From NCBI GenBank assembly GCA_001797315.1, contig MGPC01000018.1, positions 248,001 through 312,000 on the forward strand: a stretch of DNA of 64,000 nucleotides, read 5' to 3'. Origin of the DNA: Curvibacter sp. GWA2_64_110 (lineage in GTDB: Bacteria; Pseudomonadota; Gammaproteobacteria; Burkholderiales; Burkholderiaceae_C). This document shows positions 19,616-29,579 of this stretch, one piece after another; within the stretch, counting starts at the first letter, position 1, and each line of letters starts with the position of its first letter. The notes beneath the pieces are model-generated. The model was not told the DNA's origin. It was given only the letters and a program-made list of their open reading frames with translations, and ran no database searches. Made by a program: the position numbers and the translations under genes.

Positions 19616-19704
19616 GGCGTCAGGACTTGCAGTCCGCCCATATACGGTTGCAGTGCGGCCGGCACCTCGACGCTGCCGTCGGCACGCTGGTAGTTGTAGT
19701 TCCG
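19612..19704 (-). pseudogene. Remnant 3' end of a second serS
   Basis: About 30 codons on the minus strand read NYQRADGSVEVP...LQPYMGGLQVLTP-stop. This matches the intact SerS C-terminus ([12 protein letters not shown]...[14 protein letters not shown]) at most positions, with clear amino-acid and nucleotide divergence. No start or catalytic region is present. The stop (19612-19614) overlaps the peroxiredoxin ATG. Upstream the similarity ends and 56 bp carrying a hairpin separate it from the intact serS stop. It is best read as the tail of the former serS left after gene replacement, or as a diverged partial duplication. Confidence 0.8.
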
Positions 19705-19718
19705 GCGCGCTACGCTTA

Positions 19719-19737
19719 ACTTTCGCTTTGCGAAAGT
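19719..19737. repeat. Perfect 8-3-8 hairpin between the two serS ends
   Basis: ACTTTCGC, loop TTT, GCGAAAGT. It lies in the short insert between the intact serS stop and the remnant serS tail. It could be part of a mobile repeat or a junction sequence, and could also act as a weak terminator for serS. Confidence 0.55.
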
Positions 19738-19760
19738 GAGCCTGCACTGAAACCATCCGC

Positions 19761-21107
<1,347 letters not shown>

Positions 21108-22046
21108 TCAGAGCTCGGTCTTCAGGCCCTTGGGCAGGGGGAATTTGACCGTTTCCTCGATGCCGTCCATCTTGCGCACCGACACGGCGCCGAATGCCTT
21201 GATGCGGTCCACCACCTGGCGCACCAGGATGCTGGGCGCGGAGGCCCCGGCTGTCAGGCCGACGCGGCCCTTGCCTTCGAACCATTCGGCTTTCAGCTCG
21301 TCGGCGTTGTCCACCATGTAACTCTCGGTGCCCAGTTTTTCCGCCACTTCGCGCAGGCGGTTACTGTTGGAGCTGGTCGGGCTGCCGACCACGATGACGA
21401 TGTCGACCTGCGGGCTCAGCAGCTTGACGGCGTCCTGCCGGTTCTGCGTGGCGTAGCAGATATCCTGCTGCTTGGGTTCGCGCACGTTCGGAAAACGCGC
21501 CTTCACCGCCGCCAGGATGCCGGCCGCGTCGTCCATGCTCAGCGTGGTCTGCGTCACCACCGCCAGCTTCTCCGTCTGCACCGGCTGCACGCGCGCCACG
21601 TCGGCCACGTCCTCCACCAGGTGAATGCCACCGTCATCGAGTTGGCCCATGGTGCCTTCCACCTCGGGGTGGCCCTTGTGGCCGATCATGATGAATTCGT
21701 AGCCTTCCTTGTGCAGCTTGGCCACTTCGATGTGCACCTTGGTCACCAGCGGGCAGGTGGCATCGAACACATGGAAGCCGCGCTCGGCAGCCTCCTGCTG
21801 CACCGCCTTGCTGACGCCGTGGGCCGAAAAGATCAACGTCGCGCCAGGCGGCACGTCGCTCAGTTCCTCGATGAAGATCGCGCCCTTGGCCTTCAGGTCG
21901 TTCACCACATAGGTGTTGTGCACGATCTCGTGCCGCACGTAGATCGGTGCGCCGAACTTGTGCAGCGCGCGCTCGACGATCTCGATGGCGCGATCGACAC
22001 CGGCGCAAAAACCGCGCGGTTCCGCGAGGATGATCTCGTCCAGCAT
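21108..22046 (-). CDS. ispH: 4-hydroxy-3-methylbut-2-enyl diphosphate reductase
   Basis: IspH (LytB), the last enzyme of the MEP isoprenoid pathway, converting HMBPP to IPP and DMAPP with a [4Fe-4S] cluster. Three conserved cysteines are seen in [13 protein letters not shown] (N-terminus), DATCPLV and [10 protein letters not shown]. The E/H residues of the active site ([15 protein letters not shown]) are present. 312 residues, normal length. ATG 22046 shares one base with the FKBP gene's stop (TGATG). The codon before it is GTG, an alternative start one residue earlier. This fkpB-ispH pairing is common in proteobacteria. Confidence 0.97.
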   Translation of the reverse strand: MLDEIILAEPRGFCAGVDRAIEIVERALHKFGAPIYVRHEIVHNTYVVNDLKAKGAIFIEELSDVPPGATLIFSAHGVSKAVQQEAAERGFHVFDATCPLVTKVHIEVAKLHKEGYEFIMIGHKGHPEVEGTMGQLDDGGIHLVEDVADVARVQPVQTEKLAVVTQTTLSMDDAAGILAAVKARFPNVREPKQQDICYATQNRQDAVKLLSPQVDIVIVVGSPTSSNSNRLREVAEKLGTESYMVDNADELKAEWFEGKGRVGLTAGASAPSILVRQVVDRIKAFGAVSVRKMDGIEETVKFPLPKGLKTEL

Positions 22047-22501
22047 CACAGCACCCCCAGCAGGTGCACTTCAAACGTCACCGGCTGGCCAGCCAGCGGG
22101 TGGTTGAAATCGAACAATACGGCGCCGTCTTCGCGCACCTGCAGCACCACGCCGGCAAAGCGGCCCTGACCATCGGGCGTGGGGAACTGCACCACGTCAC
22201 CCAGGCTGTATTGCTCCAGCGGATCGCCCATGTCGGTCAGCACCTTGCGCGCCAGCCACTGCTGCATGTCGGGGTTGCGCTCACCGAAGGCGGCACCGGC
22301 CGGCAGCTCGAAGATCTGGCGCACGCCCTCCTCCAGGCCCAGCAGGCATTGCTCCACCGCCGGCGAGAGTTCACCCGTACCGAGCGACAGCGTGGCCGGC
22401 TTGTCCCCGAAGGTGTTGATGATGTCGCCGGCAGGGCCGGCCAGGCGGTAATGCAGGGTCAGGAAGGAGCCGGCCTGGACGCGGGGAAGGGTGGAGGTCA
22501 T
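22046..22501 (-). CDS. FKBP-type peptidyl-prolyl cis-trans isomerase, SlpA/FkpB type
   Basis: A 151-residue cytoplasmic prolyl isomerase/chaperone. It has the FKBP fold interrupted by an IF (insert-in-flap) chaperone domain, as in SlpA. Visible blocks are [36 protein letters not shown] and the C-terminal [15 protein letters not shown]. The NHPLAG stretch is diagnostic. I start at ATG 22501 ([11 protein letters not shown]); upstream extension reads into the divergent radC region. It forms a two-gene unit with ispH. Confidence 0.93.
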   Translation of the reverse strand: MTSTLPRVQAGSFLTLHYRLAGPAGDIINTFGDKPATLSLGTGELSPAVEQCLLGLEEGVRQIFELPAGAAFGERNPDMQQWLARKVLTDMGDPLEQYSLGDVVQFPTPDGQGRFAGVVLQVREDGAVLFDFNHPLAGQPVTFEVHLLGVL

Positions 22502-22556
22502 AAAAGTCCCTATAAACTGGCCTCCATTGTAAAAACCTTGGGTCAACCAGCCTCTG

Positions 22557-23240
22557 ATGCCGCTCAAAGACCTTCCACCCGACGCCCGCCCGCGCGAGAA
22601 GCTGCTGGCCCGCGGCCCCGGCGCCCTGAGCGACGCCGAGCTGCTGGCCCTGCTGCTGCGCACCGGGCTGGCCAGCAAGGGCGTGCTGCAGCTGGCGCAG
22701 GAACTGCTGGATGAGCAGACCGGTTTCGGCGGCATGGCCGGCCTGCTGCATGCCACGGCCGACGATCTGAAACGCATCAAGGGCCTGGGGCCGGCCAAGC
22801 GGGCCGAGCTGGTGGCCGTGCTGGAGCTGGCGCGGCGTGCCATGGCCGAGCAGTTGAAGGAACGCGCCGCGCTGGACACACCGGAAGCCGTCAAGCATTA
22901 CCTGCAGCTGCACCTGGGCGCCAAGAAGCATGAAGTGTTTGCCGTGCTGTTGCTCGACAGCCAGCATCGCCTGCTGGCGCTGGAAGAGCTGTTCCGCGGC
23001 ACCCTGAGCCAGACCAGCGTCTACCCACGCGAGGTGGTGCTGCGCGCCCTGCACCACCATGCCGCCGCCGTGGTGCTGGCACACAACCACCCCAGCGGCA
23101 CGGTGTTGCCCTCGCGCGCCGACGAGGCGCTGACGCAGGCATTGAAGGCCGCGCTGGCACTGGTGGATGTGCGCGTGCTCGACCATGTGATCGTGGCACC
23201 CGGCCAGGCGCTGTCGATGGCGGAGCAGGGACTCGTGTGA
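22557..23240 (+). CDS. radC: RadC family JAB-domain protein
   Basis: A 227-residue protein with an N-terminal helix-hairpin-helix UPF0758 region (residues ~1-100) and a C-terminal JAB/MPN metal-binding domain. The zinc motif is LAHNHPSG, with the upstream Glu of the EVFAVLLL strand and a downstream SxxD-type segment. Despite its historic name the family is not firmly tied to DNA repair, and a nuclease or deubiquitinase-like role is unproven. Divergent from the FKBP gene. The stop overlaps the next ATG (TGATG). Confidence 0.94.
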   Translation: MPLKDLPPDARPREKLLARGPGALSDAELLALLLRTGLASKGVLQLAQELLDEQTGFGGMAGLLHATADDLKRIKGLGPAKRAELVAVLELARRAMAEQLKERAALDTPEAVKHYLQLHLGAKKHEVFAVLLLDSQHRLLALEELFRGTLSQTSVYPREVVLRALHHHAAAVVLAHNHPSGTVLPSRADEALTQALKAALALVDVRVLDHVIVAPGQALSMAEQGLV

Positions 23241-23881
23241 TGGTGAAAGTGAAGTCCCTCGCCGACCTCAAGCAGGTGAAGAAGGCCATCGAAGTGCAGG
23301 CCAAGCTGGAGGCCGAACGCAAGGCGGAAGCGGAACGCATGGCGCGTCAAACCACGGCTGACAAGGACCTGTTCATCAAGGCCGCTGGCGCCGTCCAGCC
23401 CTTGACCGACAAGCGCCAGGCGCTCTTAAAAAAAGAGCAACCGAAACCCGTCCCGGTGCAGCGTGAGCGCGACGAACAGGCAGCGCTGGTGGAAGCCATC
23501 AGCGACGAATTCGACGTCAGCACCCTGCTGGATGCCGACGAGCACATGAGCTTTCGCCGCCCCGGCATCGGCCCGGACGTGACGCGCAAACTGCGCCGCG
23601 GCGACTGGGCCATCCAGCGCGAGATCGACCTGCACGGCCTGCGCACCGACGAAGCGCGCAACGCGCTAGGCCAGTTCATCCGCGACGCCCGCAAGCACGG
23701 CATCCGCTGCGTGCGTGTGGTGCACGGCAAGGGCCTGGGCTCGCCAGGCAAGACGCCGGTGCTGAAAAGCCGCGTGCACAGCTGGCTGGTGCAGAAGCAG
23801 GAAGTGCTGGCTTTTGTGCAGGCGAAGCCGGCCGAGGGCGGTGCGGGAGCGCTGATTGTGTTGCTGCAACCCGCTGGCTAG
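23240..23881 (+). CDS. Smr domain protein (MutS2 C-terminal-like)
   Basis: A 213-residue protein with a charged, helical N-terminal half (Lys/Glu-rich to ~residue 80) and a C-terminal Smr domain. The Smr core shows EIDLHGLRTDEAR and the VVHGKG loop, features of small-MutS-related nucleases that nick DNA or cleave RNA on stalled ribosomes. Start at ATG 23240, coupled to radC by one shared base (a GTG one codon upstream is less likely). Its 3' end overlaps the convergent haemoglobin gene by 4 bp. Confidence 0.9.
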   Translation: MVKVKSLADLKQVKKAIEVQAKLEAERKAEAERMARQTTADKDLFIKAAGAVQPLTDKRQALLKKEQPKPVPVQRERDEQAALVEAISDEFDVSTLLDADEHMSFRRPGIGPDVTRKLRRGDWAIQREIDLHGLRTDEARNALGQFIRDARKHGIRCVRVVHGKGLGSPGKTPVLKSRVHSWLVQKQEVLAFVQAKPAEGGAGALIVLLQPAG

Positions 23882-24282
23882 ATCGGTGTATTACGCATCC
23901 AATCCGCCGTGCCGAAGAACGACTCGCGCAGCCGCGCGCGCAGCGCCTCATTGATCCCCACCTCCCCCATGGCCTGGTCCATGCAGGCCAGCCACTGGTC
24001 GCGTTCCAGGATGCCGATCTTGAACGGCATGTGCCGTGCGCGCAGGCGCGGGTGGCCGAAGCGTTCGATGTAGTGGTTGGGGCCACCGAGCCAGCCGCAG
24101 AGGAACCAGAACAGTTTTTCGCGTGCGCTGGCCAGATCGCTGCCATGCGCGGCGCGCAGCTCCTTGTAGGCCGGCTCCAGGTCCATCAGGTCATAAAAGC
24201 GCTCCACCAGCGCCTTGACGTGTGCTTCGCCGCCGATCCAGTCAAAGGCCGTGGCCGGCTCCGGCTTCTCTTCTGTATTCAT
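23878..24282 (-). CDS. Group II truncated haemoglobin
   Basis: A 134-residue 2/2 globin of the trHbO (group II) type, implicated in oxygen, NO or redox chemistry. The core shows FYDLMDLEPAYKELRAAHG, FWFLCGWLGGPNHYIERFGHP and RLRARHMPFKIG, with the proximal haem His in ARHMPF and the group II Trp near position 124 (TADWM). The two-turn ARH-PF signature and length are standard. ATG at 24282 (MNTEEKPEP). A 44-nt dispersed repeat lies between its start and the upstream permease stop. Confidence 0.93.
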   Translation of the reverse strand: MNTEEKPEPATAFDWIGGEAHVKALVERFYDLMDLEPAYKELRAAHGSDLASAREKLFWFLCGWLGGPNHYIERFGHPRLRARHMPFKIGILERDQWLACMDQAMGEVGINEALRARLRESFFGTADWMRNTPI

Positions 24283-24297
24283 GGTAAAAATGGCATC

Positions 24298-24341
24298 CAG
24301 CCCTTATCAAATATGCGCCAACAGCTATTAAATCAATAGCA
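24298..24341. repeat. 44-nt dispersed palindromic repeat, copy A
   Basis: Starts CAGCCCTTAT, includes TGCGCCAACA and ends with the hairpin GCTATT-aaatc-AATAGC plus A. Aligned without gaps it matches 32 of 44 bases at 51780-51823 (inside metG) and 28 of 44 at 62582-62625. It sits in the gap between the permease stop and the haemoglobin start. Confidence 0.75.
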
Positions 24342-24345
24342 AAAA

Positions 24346-26865
24346 TCACTGCGCGGCACGGCGCAGCGTCTCCACCACCGGCCGGCGCAGCACGTCGCGC
24401 AGGCCCCACCAGCCGGCTGCCAGCGCCAGCACGGCCCCGGCCAGCGCCCCAAGCAACGGCACCCACAAGGAAACACTCCAGTCGAATTCGAAGACAAAAC
24501 GCGCCAGTGCCCAGCCCACGGCGGCGGCCACCATCGACGCTAAAAAGCCGGCCAGCAGGCCGACACCCAGCAGCTCGGCGCGTTGCACCTGGCGCAGCAG
24601 GCCGGCGCTGGCGCCGACGGCGCGCATGATGGCGAACTCGCGTGCCCGATCCTCGCGCGTGGCCGTCACTGCGGCCAGCAGCACCACCAGGCCGGCGGCG
24701 AGCGTGAAGCCGAACAGGAACTCCACCGCGCGGATCACCTGGTCCAGCACACGCTGCACCTGCAGCAGCGTGGTGCTCATGTCCACCACCGTGATGTTGG
24801 GAAAGTGCCGCACCAGCGCATTGTCAAAGCCTTTGACGTCCGGTGCGCGGAAGGCCGTCATGTAGGTGCTGGGCACCTCGGGCATGCGGCTGACCGGGTA
24901 GATGGCAAAGAAGTTGGCGCGCATCGAACCCCAGTCCACCTTGCGCAGCGAGGTGATGGTGGATTCGGTCGGCACGCCGGCGATGTCGAAACGCAGGCGG
25001 TCGCCCAGCTTCAGGCCCAGCGTCTTGGCAATGCCTTCCTCCATGCTGATGGCACCCTCTTCTTCTGCCGTCCACTGCCCGGCCACCACCGGGTTGTGCA
25101 TGGGCAAGGCGGCGCTGTGCGACAGGTTGAACTCACGGTCCAGCAGCCGGCGCGCGCGGTCTTCGGCGTAGTCCTCCGGCTTCACGTCGCGGCCGTTCAC
25201 CGCCACCAGCCGGCCGCGGATCATGGGGTACCAGTCGTAGCCGCTGATGCCAGCGTTCTTCAAGGCCTGCTGGAAGGCATCGCCCTGCTCGGGCTGGACG
25301 TTGATGACAAAACGGTTCGGCGCATCGGCCGGCGTGGCCTGGCGCCAGCCGGCAATCAGGTCGGTGCGCAGCAGCACCAGCAACACCAGCGCCAGCAGGC
25401 CCACCGCCAGGCTGCTGACCTGCACCACGGTGTAGGCCGGCCGGGCCGCAATCTGGCGCGTCGCCAGCACCAGCCAGCGCGGGGCGCTGGCCTCGTTCAC
25501 GGCACGTCGCAACAGCCATACCGCCAGCCAACTGGCCGCAGCGAACAACGCCACCGCGGCAGCAAAACCACCGACGGCGATCAGCCCCAGCTTGAGGTCA
25601 CTGCTCACGGCCAGCAGCAAGGCGGCAAAACCGGCGACACCGAGCGCCAGCACGCCGAGCGAGGCCGGCCGCAGGTTGCCCACATCGCGCCGCAGTACGC
25701 GCAGCGCCGGCACTTGGGCCAGCTGCAGCACCGGCGGCAGGCCGAAGGCGACGAGCAGCGTCTGCCCCATGCCGAGGCCGAACAGCACCGGCCAGACGCT
25801 CGGTGCCGGCAAGGCGGTTTCCACCAGGCCGGCCAGCAGCAGCACAAAGACATGGTGCACCGCATAGCCCAGCAGCACACCCACCGTGCTGGCGGCCAGA
25901 CCGGCGAGCACGAACTCGAAGGTGTAGCTCCAGGCAATGGTGGCGTGGCCCAGCCCGAGCACGCGCAGCATGGCGCAGTCGTCCAGGTGGTTGCTGGCAA
26001 AACCGCGCGCGGCCAGGGCCACCGCCACCGCACTGAGCAGGGCCGCCAGCAAGGCCACCAGGTTGAGGAATTTCTCGGCCCGGTCTAGCGTCTGCCCCAT
26101 CTCGGGCCGCCCGCCCTGCAGCGATTCGACGCGCAGGCCACGCAGGCTGCGCTGGGCGATCTCGTCGGTGGCCCACTTCACGTAGCGCGCCACCGCTCGG
26201 TCGGCACCGGCCACGGCCAGCCGGTAGCTGACGCGGCTGGCCGGCTGGATCAATCCGGTGGCGGCAATATCGGCCTCGCGGATCATGGCGCGCGGCGCAA
26301 AGTTGATGAAGCCGGCACCGCGGTCGGGCTCCAGCACGATGACGCGGCTGATGCGAAAGCTGCGTTCGCCCAGCAACAGCGCGTCACCCGCCTGCAGCCC
26401 GAGCGCCTCCAGCAGCGGCGCATCGACCCAGACTTCGCCCGGCGCCGGGATGGCGTCGGTCTTCTCGCCGGCCGCGGTCGGGTCGCTGGCCACGGTCAAC
26501 TGACCGCGCAGCGGGTAGCCATCTTCCACCGCCTTCAGCGCCACCAGCCGGCTGCCGCCGCCGCGTTCATCTGTTGCGCGTGCCATGGTGGGGAAACTCA
26601 GCGAAGTCGACACCTTCAAGCCCAGCGCGCGTGCCTGTTTGGCAAAGGCCTCCGGCGCCGGGTTGTCGCTCGCCACCACGGCGTCGCCGCCGAGCAGCTG
26701 GCGCGCGTCGCGCTGCAGGCCGCCCTTGAGGCGGTCGGCGAAGAAACCCACCGCGGTGAGCGCCGCCACCGCCAGCGTGACGGCCAACAACAGCAGGCGC
26801 AGTTCGCCGGAGCGCAGATCGCGCCACAGCGTACGCCAGCCAAGTTGCCAGAAAGTGATGTTCAT
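24346..26865 (-). CDS. FtsX-type ABC transporter permease (YbbP-like)
   Basis: An 839-residue inner-membrane permease with two FtsX domains, one in the middle and one at the C-terminus, about ten helices in total, and large periplasmic MacB-like segments. It begins with a cytoplasmic MNITFWQLGWRTLWRDLRSGE stretch and one helix. The architecture matches YbbP-type permeases that pair with a YbbA-type ATPase, possibly exporting lipids, lysophospholipid or peptides. The ATPase is not next to it here, so it must be supplied from elsewhere. ATG at 26865, 47 bp from the fdhD stop. Confidence 0.9.
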   Translation of the reverse strand: MNITFWQLGWRTLWRDLRSGELRLLLLAVTLAVAALTAVGFFADRLKGGLQRDARQLLGGDAVVASDNPAPEAFAKQARALGLKVSTSLSFPTMARATDERGGGSRLVALKAVEDGYPLRGQLTVASDPTAAGEKTDAIPAPGEVWVDAPLLEALGLQAGDALLLGERSFRISRVIVLEPDRGAGFINFAPRAMIREADIAATGLIQPASRVSYRLAVAGADRAVARYVKWATDEIAQRSLRGLRVESLQGGRPEMGQTLDRAEKFLNLVALLAALLSAVAVALAARGFASNHLDDCAMLRVLGLGHATIAWSYTFEFVLAGLAASTVGVLLGYAVHHVFVLLLAGLVETALPAPSVWPVLFGLGMGQTLLVAFGLPPVLQLAQVPALRVLRRDVGNLRPASLGVLALGVAGFAALLLAVSSDLKLGLIAVGGFAAAVALFAAASWLAVWLLRRAVNEASAPRWLVLATRQIAARPAYTVVQVSSLAVGLLALVLLVLLRTDLIAGWRQATPADAPNRFVINVQPEQGDAFQQALKNAGISGYDWYPMIRGRLVAVNGRDVKPEDYAEDRARRLLDREFNLSHSAALPMHNPVVAGQWTAEEEGAISMEEGIAKTLGLKLGDRLRFDIAGVPTESTITSLRKVDWGSMRANFFAIYPVSRMPEVPSTYMTAFRAPDVKGFDNALVRHFPNITVVDMSTTLLQVQRVLDQVIRAVEFLFGFTLAAGLVVLLAAVTATREDRAREFAIMRAVGASAGLLRQVQRAELLGVGLLAGFLASMVAAAVGWALARFVFEFDWSVSLWVPLLGALAGAVLALAAGWWGLRDVLRRPVVETLRRAAQ

Positions 26866-26911
26866 GACGCAAGCTTAGGGCAAGTACCGCCCGCTTGCCC
26901 GACCAAGGGTT

Positions 26912-27769
26912 TCACGCCGCCGCGCGCAGCTTGGGGCCCGCCAGTTCCGGCTGCAGTTGCAAGCGCTGTGCGCCGGTATAGCAAAGGAAGTGTTTGTTGG
27001 TGGCCCGGCCGATGGTGCACAGGCCGACACGCTCGGCCACCGCATGTCCCATCTGCGTGATGCCGCTGCGCGACACCACAATCGGCACGCCCATCTGCGC
27101 CGACTTGATGACCATCTCGCTGGTCAGGCGGCCGGTGGTGTAGAACACCTTGTCGGCCCCACCCATCACCTCAGAGTCTTGCAGCCACATCCAGCCGGCA
27201 ATGGTGTCGATGGCGTTGTGACGACCGACATCCTCGACAAAGAGCAACATCTCCTCGCCGCGGAACAGGGCACAGCCATGTACCGAGCCGGCCGACTTGT
27301 AGGTGCTCTCCTGCAGGCGGATGGCGTTGACGATGCCATACAGCTGGCTCTGCGTCAGCGTAGCCTCGGGCAACACGATGCTGTCGACTTCGTCCATCAG
27401 GTCACCGAACACACTGCCCTGGCCACAGCCGGTCGTGACGACACGTTTGGACGTTCGTTCCTCCACGTTGGTTATGCCTTCGCGCGTCTTGACGGCCGCA
27501 GCACCAACCTCCCAATCCACCGTGATGGACTCGATCTCCTGCACCGAGCGCACCAGACGCTGGTTGCGCAGGAAGCCCAGCACCAGCAGTTCGGGATGGG
27601 CTCCCAGCGTCATGAGCGTCACCAGTTCGCGCTTGTCGACGTAGACGGTGAGCGCCCGCTCCGCCGGGATGGACACGGTGGTGCGCTCGCCGAATTCGTT
27701 GACGGCCGACACCTCGCGCGTCAGCGGTGCGCTGACCCGGGTCAGTTCAGGCAGGGGGAAGGAACTCAT
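26912..27769 (-). CDS. fdhD: Formate dehydrogenase accessory sulfurtransferase FdhD
   Basis: FdhD (285 residues) passes sulfur from IscS to the Mo/W-bisPGD cofactor, which formate dehydrogenases need for activity. Family blocks are NEFGERTTVSIPAERALTVYVD, LGFLRNQRLV, SAGSVHGCALF, EDVGRHNAIDTI, FYTTGRLTSEMVIK and SRSGITQMGHAVAERVGLC. The usual mobile-loop CxxC is reduced to a single Cys in VVTTGCGQGSVF, so only one of the two loop cysteines remains. It follows the formate dehydrogenase operon but lies beyond a terminator-like hairpin, and no Shine-Dalgarno site is seen before the ATG. Confidence 0.95.
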   Translation of the reverse strand: MSSFPLPELTRVSAPLTREVSAVNEFGERTTVSIPAERALTVYVDKRELVTLMTLGAHPELLVLGFLRNQRLVRSVQEIESITVDWEVGAAAVKTREGITNVEERTSKRVVTTGCGQGSVFGDLMDEVDSIVLPEATLTQSQLYGIVNAIRLQESTYKSAGSVHGCALFRGEEMLLFVEDVGRHNAIDTIAGWMWLQDSEVMGGADKVFYTTGRLTSEMVIKSAQMGVPIVVSRSGITQMGHAVAERVGLCTIGRATNKHFLCYTGAQRLQLQPELAGPKLRAAA

Positions 27770-27781
27770 GGCAACAGACTA

Positions 27782-27815
27782 CAACAAAAAGGCCCGGACT
27801 GCGGCAGGCCGGGCC
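27782..27815 (-). terminator. Rho-independent terminator after the periplasmic FDH operon
   Basis: On the minus strand GGCCCGG and CCGGGCC (7 bp, 11-nt loop) are followed by TTTTTGTTGT. It lies between the 112-residue exported protein and fdhD, so fdhD is expressed by read-through or its own promoter. Confidence 0.8.
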
Positions 27816-27838
27816 CATGTCCACGAAGCCGGAAGGCG

Positions 27839-28177
27839 TCAGGACTTCTTTTTCTTCTTGTCGGCAGCGACCGGTGCAGCAGGCGCCGGCGCGGCAGCAG
27901 CCGGGGGCGCACCGGCCGGGGTGTAGACGAAGGGGCCGGGATCGGCGCAGGGCGGCGTGGCCATCGCCGGCTTGGCCGCCTTGTTGCCCTTGCGGTAGTG
28001 CGCCGCCGCCTTGTCCTGCGACTTGCACAGCTGGAAAGCACCAACCTTGCCGGTATGCGCGGTCTTGGCCGCCGTTTCGGCCGCCTTGGCCTTGGCTTCG
28101 TCGCTCGGTGGGGGCAGCTTGGCCAGGGCCGTCAGGCCGAGCGAGCAACCCAGAACAAAAACAGCTATCGATTTCAT
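27839..28177 (-). CDS. Small exported protein of the formate dehydrogenase operon
   Basis: A 112-residue protein with a signal peptide (MKSIAVFVLGCSLGLTALA). The mature part is Lys/Ala-rich, has two cysteines (QLCKSQDK, TPPCADPGPF), a Pro/Ala tract (~80-105) and a DKKKKKS C-terminus. I do not recognise a domain. It is the last gene of the formate dehydrogenase operon, 19 nt after the gamma subunit stop, so a periplasmic assembly or stability role is plausible. ATG at 28177 chosen because the signal peptide starts there. Confidence 0.75.
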   Translation of the reverse strand: MKSIAVFVLGCSLGLTALAKLPPPSDEAKAKAAETAAKTAHTGKVGAFQLCKSQDKAAAHYRKGNKAAKPAMATPPCADPGPFVYTPAGAPPAAAAPAPAAPVAADKKKKKS

Positions 28178-28196
28178 GTGCGCCTCTTTCTCGTGC

Positions 28197-29342
28197 TTAG
28201 GCTTGAACAGTGGGCGCAGGTGCCGCCTCGGCGCTGCGCTGGGCCGGGATCTTGCCGGCCTTGATGTCGTCGTACCAGAGCTCATGGTGCTCCTTGGCCC
28301 AGGTCTCGTCGACGTAGCCGGTCTTCATGGCATCGTAGGCACCAGCCATGCCGACGGTGCCCATGTAGATGTGGCCCATGAACATGGCCATCATCAGCAC
28401 GGTGGCCACGGCATGAACCATGTGCGCGATCTGCATGGTGCCGCGTTCGTAGATCAGGCTGGGAATCAGCTTATCGAGCACCAGGCCCGAGCCGACCACG
28501 ATCAGGCCGAGCAGGAACACGCCGCCCCAGAACAGCACCTTCTCGCCGGCATTGAAGCGGTGCGAAGGAATCTCGTGTTCCGAGACCAGGCCGCCACCCT
28601 TGACCAGCCAGGTGATGTCTTCCTTGCGCGGCAGGTTGTCGCGCACGAAAGTGATGATGACGATCACCAGCGACACGGCGAACACCGGACCGGCGAAGTT
28701 GTGCAGGTTCTTCAGCACATAGGTCAGCCAGCCGAACAGCGTGCCGCCGATGACCGGATGAATGAAGAACTTGCCGAAGGCCATCACGAGGCCGGAGACG
28801 GCCAGGATGGTGAACGCAATCGCGTTGGCCCAGTGGGCCGAGCGCTCAAACGGCGTGAAACGCTCGATCTTGCGACCGGTTTGCGCGCCGTGCAATTGCA
28901 ACGTGCCTTTGCGCCAGTAGAACAGGACAATGGCACCGAGCACGATCAGCAACAAGGCGCCGCCGTAGGGAATAAGCCAGTTGTTGCGCACCTGGCGCCA
29001 GGCTTCGCCGGCATTGGTGAACATCGAGCCCGGGTATTGCACAAAAGGCTGTATCAGGTTGCCGGCCTCAGGCGCCTGGGTCTTGGGCAGGCTGCTGTAG
29101 CCGGTGACGCCGGCGCCGACCTGGCGCCACATGGGGGCGTTGTTGCCGGGCTGGACCTTGGCCCGCTCGGCATTGCTCTGTTGGGCGTAGCCGGGGTCCG
29201 AACTGGCATCCGGCCTGACATCCATGATGTTCTGGCTCTTGATGCCGCCGGTCTCGGCAGGCGCCGTGGGTTTGTCCTGCGCCAGGACCAGGTTGCCCCA
29301 GCCCAGAGCCAGCAGCAGGACGGCAGCAAGCGCTTGTTTCAT
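28197..29342 (-). CDS. Formate dehydrogenase gamma subunit, cytochrome b556
   Basis: A 381-residue diheme cytochrome b that takes electrons from the beta subunit across the membrane to quinone. It has a signal peptide (KQALAAVLLLALGWGNLVLAQ), a ~90-residue periplasmic segment, one extra helix, then the four-helix Ni/Fe-hydrogenase/FDH cytochrome b core with ERFTPFERSAHW (haem His), NLHNFAGPVF and HMVHAVATVLMMAMFMGHIY. I prefer ATG 29342, which has AGGA 7 nt upstream, to ATG 29351. The extended periplasmic N-terminus is typical of the FDH3-type found in Methylobacterium and Burkholderiales. Confidence 0.93.
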   Translation of the reverse strand: MKQALAAVLLLALGWGNLVLAQDKPTAPAETGGIKSQNIMDVRPDASSDPGYAQQSNAERAKVQPGNNAPMWRQVGAGVTGYSSLPKTQAPEAGNLIQPFVQYPGSMFTNAGEAWRQVRNNWLIPYGGALLLIVLGAIVLFYWRKGTLQLHGAQTGRKIERFTPFERSAHWANAIAFTILAVSGLVMAFGKFFIHPVIGGTLFGWLTYVLKNLHNFAGPVFAVSLVIVIITFVRDNLPRKEDITWLVKGGGLVSEHEIPSHRFNAGEKVLFWGGVFLLGLIVVGSGLVLDKLIPSLIYERGTMQIAHMVHAVATVLMMAMFMGHIYMGTVGMAGAYDAMKTGYVDETWAKEHHELWYDDIKAGKIPAQRSAEAAPAPTVQA

Positions 29343-29357
29343 GCGGGCCATCCTGTC

Positions 29358-29579
29358 TCAGTTGGTCTTGGTGTATTCGTTCTGGCTGTTCTGTCCGCGC
29401 GCCTTCAGGTGCGACTCCCAGCTGGTCTTGTCGCCCTGCTTCCAGCCGGCATCGACAAAAGGCTTGCCGGTGCCGCTGTAGGCAGAGGCATCCTGCCTGG
29501 CGCCGCCGATCGTCTGCGGCTTCTCGCCGCAGGCGGACAGCAAGGCCATGGCTGCGATCAACATCAGCGTTTTTTTCAT
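29358..29579 (-). CDS. Small lipoprotein of the formate dehydrogenase operon
   Basis: A 73-residue predicted lipoprotein: MKKTLMLIAAMALLSACGEK has a lipobox LLSAC with Cys17. The mature part is hydrophilic, with SGTGKPFVDAGWKQGDKTSWE and a QNEYTKTN end. No known domain. It overlaps the beta subunit stop by 4 bases and sits 15 nt before the gamma subunit, an unusual place for a lipoprotein. A role in holding or assembling the periplasmic enzyme is inferred from position only. Confidence 0.78.
   Translation of the reverse strand: MKKTLMLIAAMALLSACGEKPQTIGGARQDASAYSGTGKPFVDAGWKQGDKTSWESHLKARGQNSQNEYTKTN

Noticed and set aside
28155-28180. GCTATCGATTTCA at the start of the 112-residue exported protein, similar to the dispersed repeat core
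   Set aside because: Only about ten bases match and the rest of the 44-nt repeat is absent, so probably chance.
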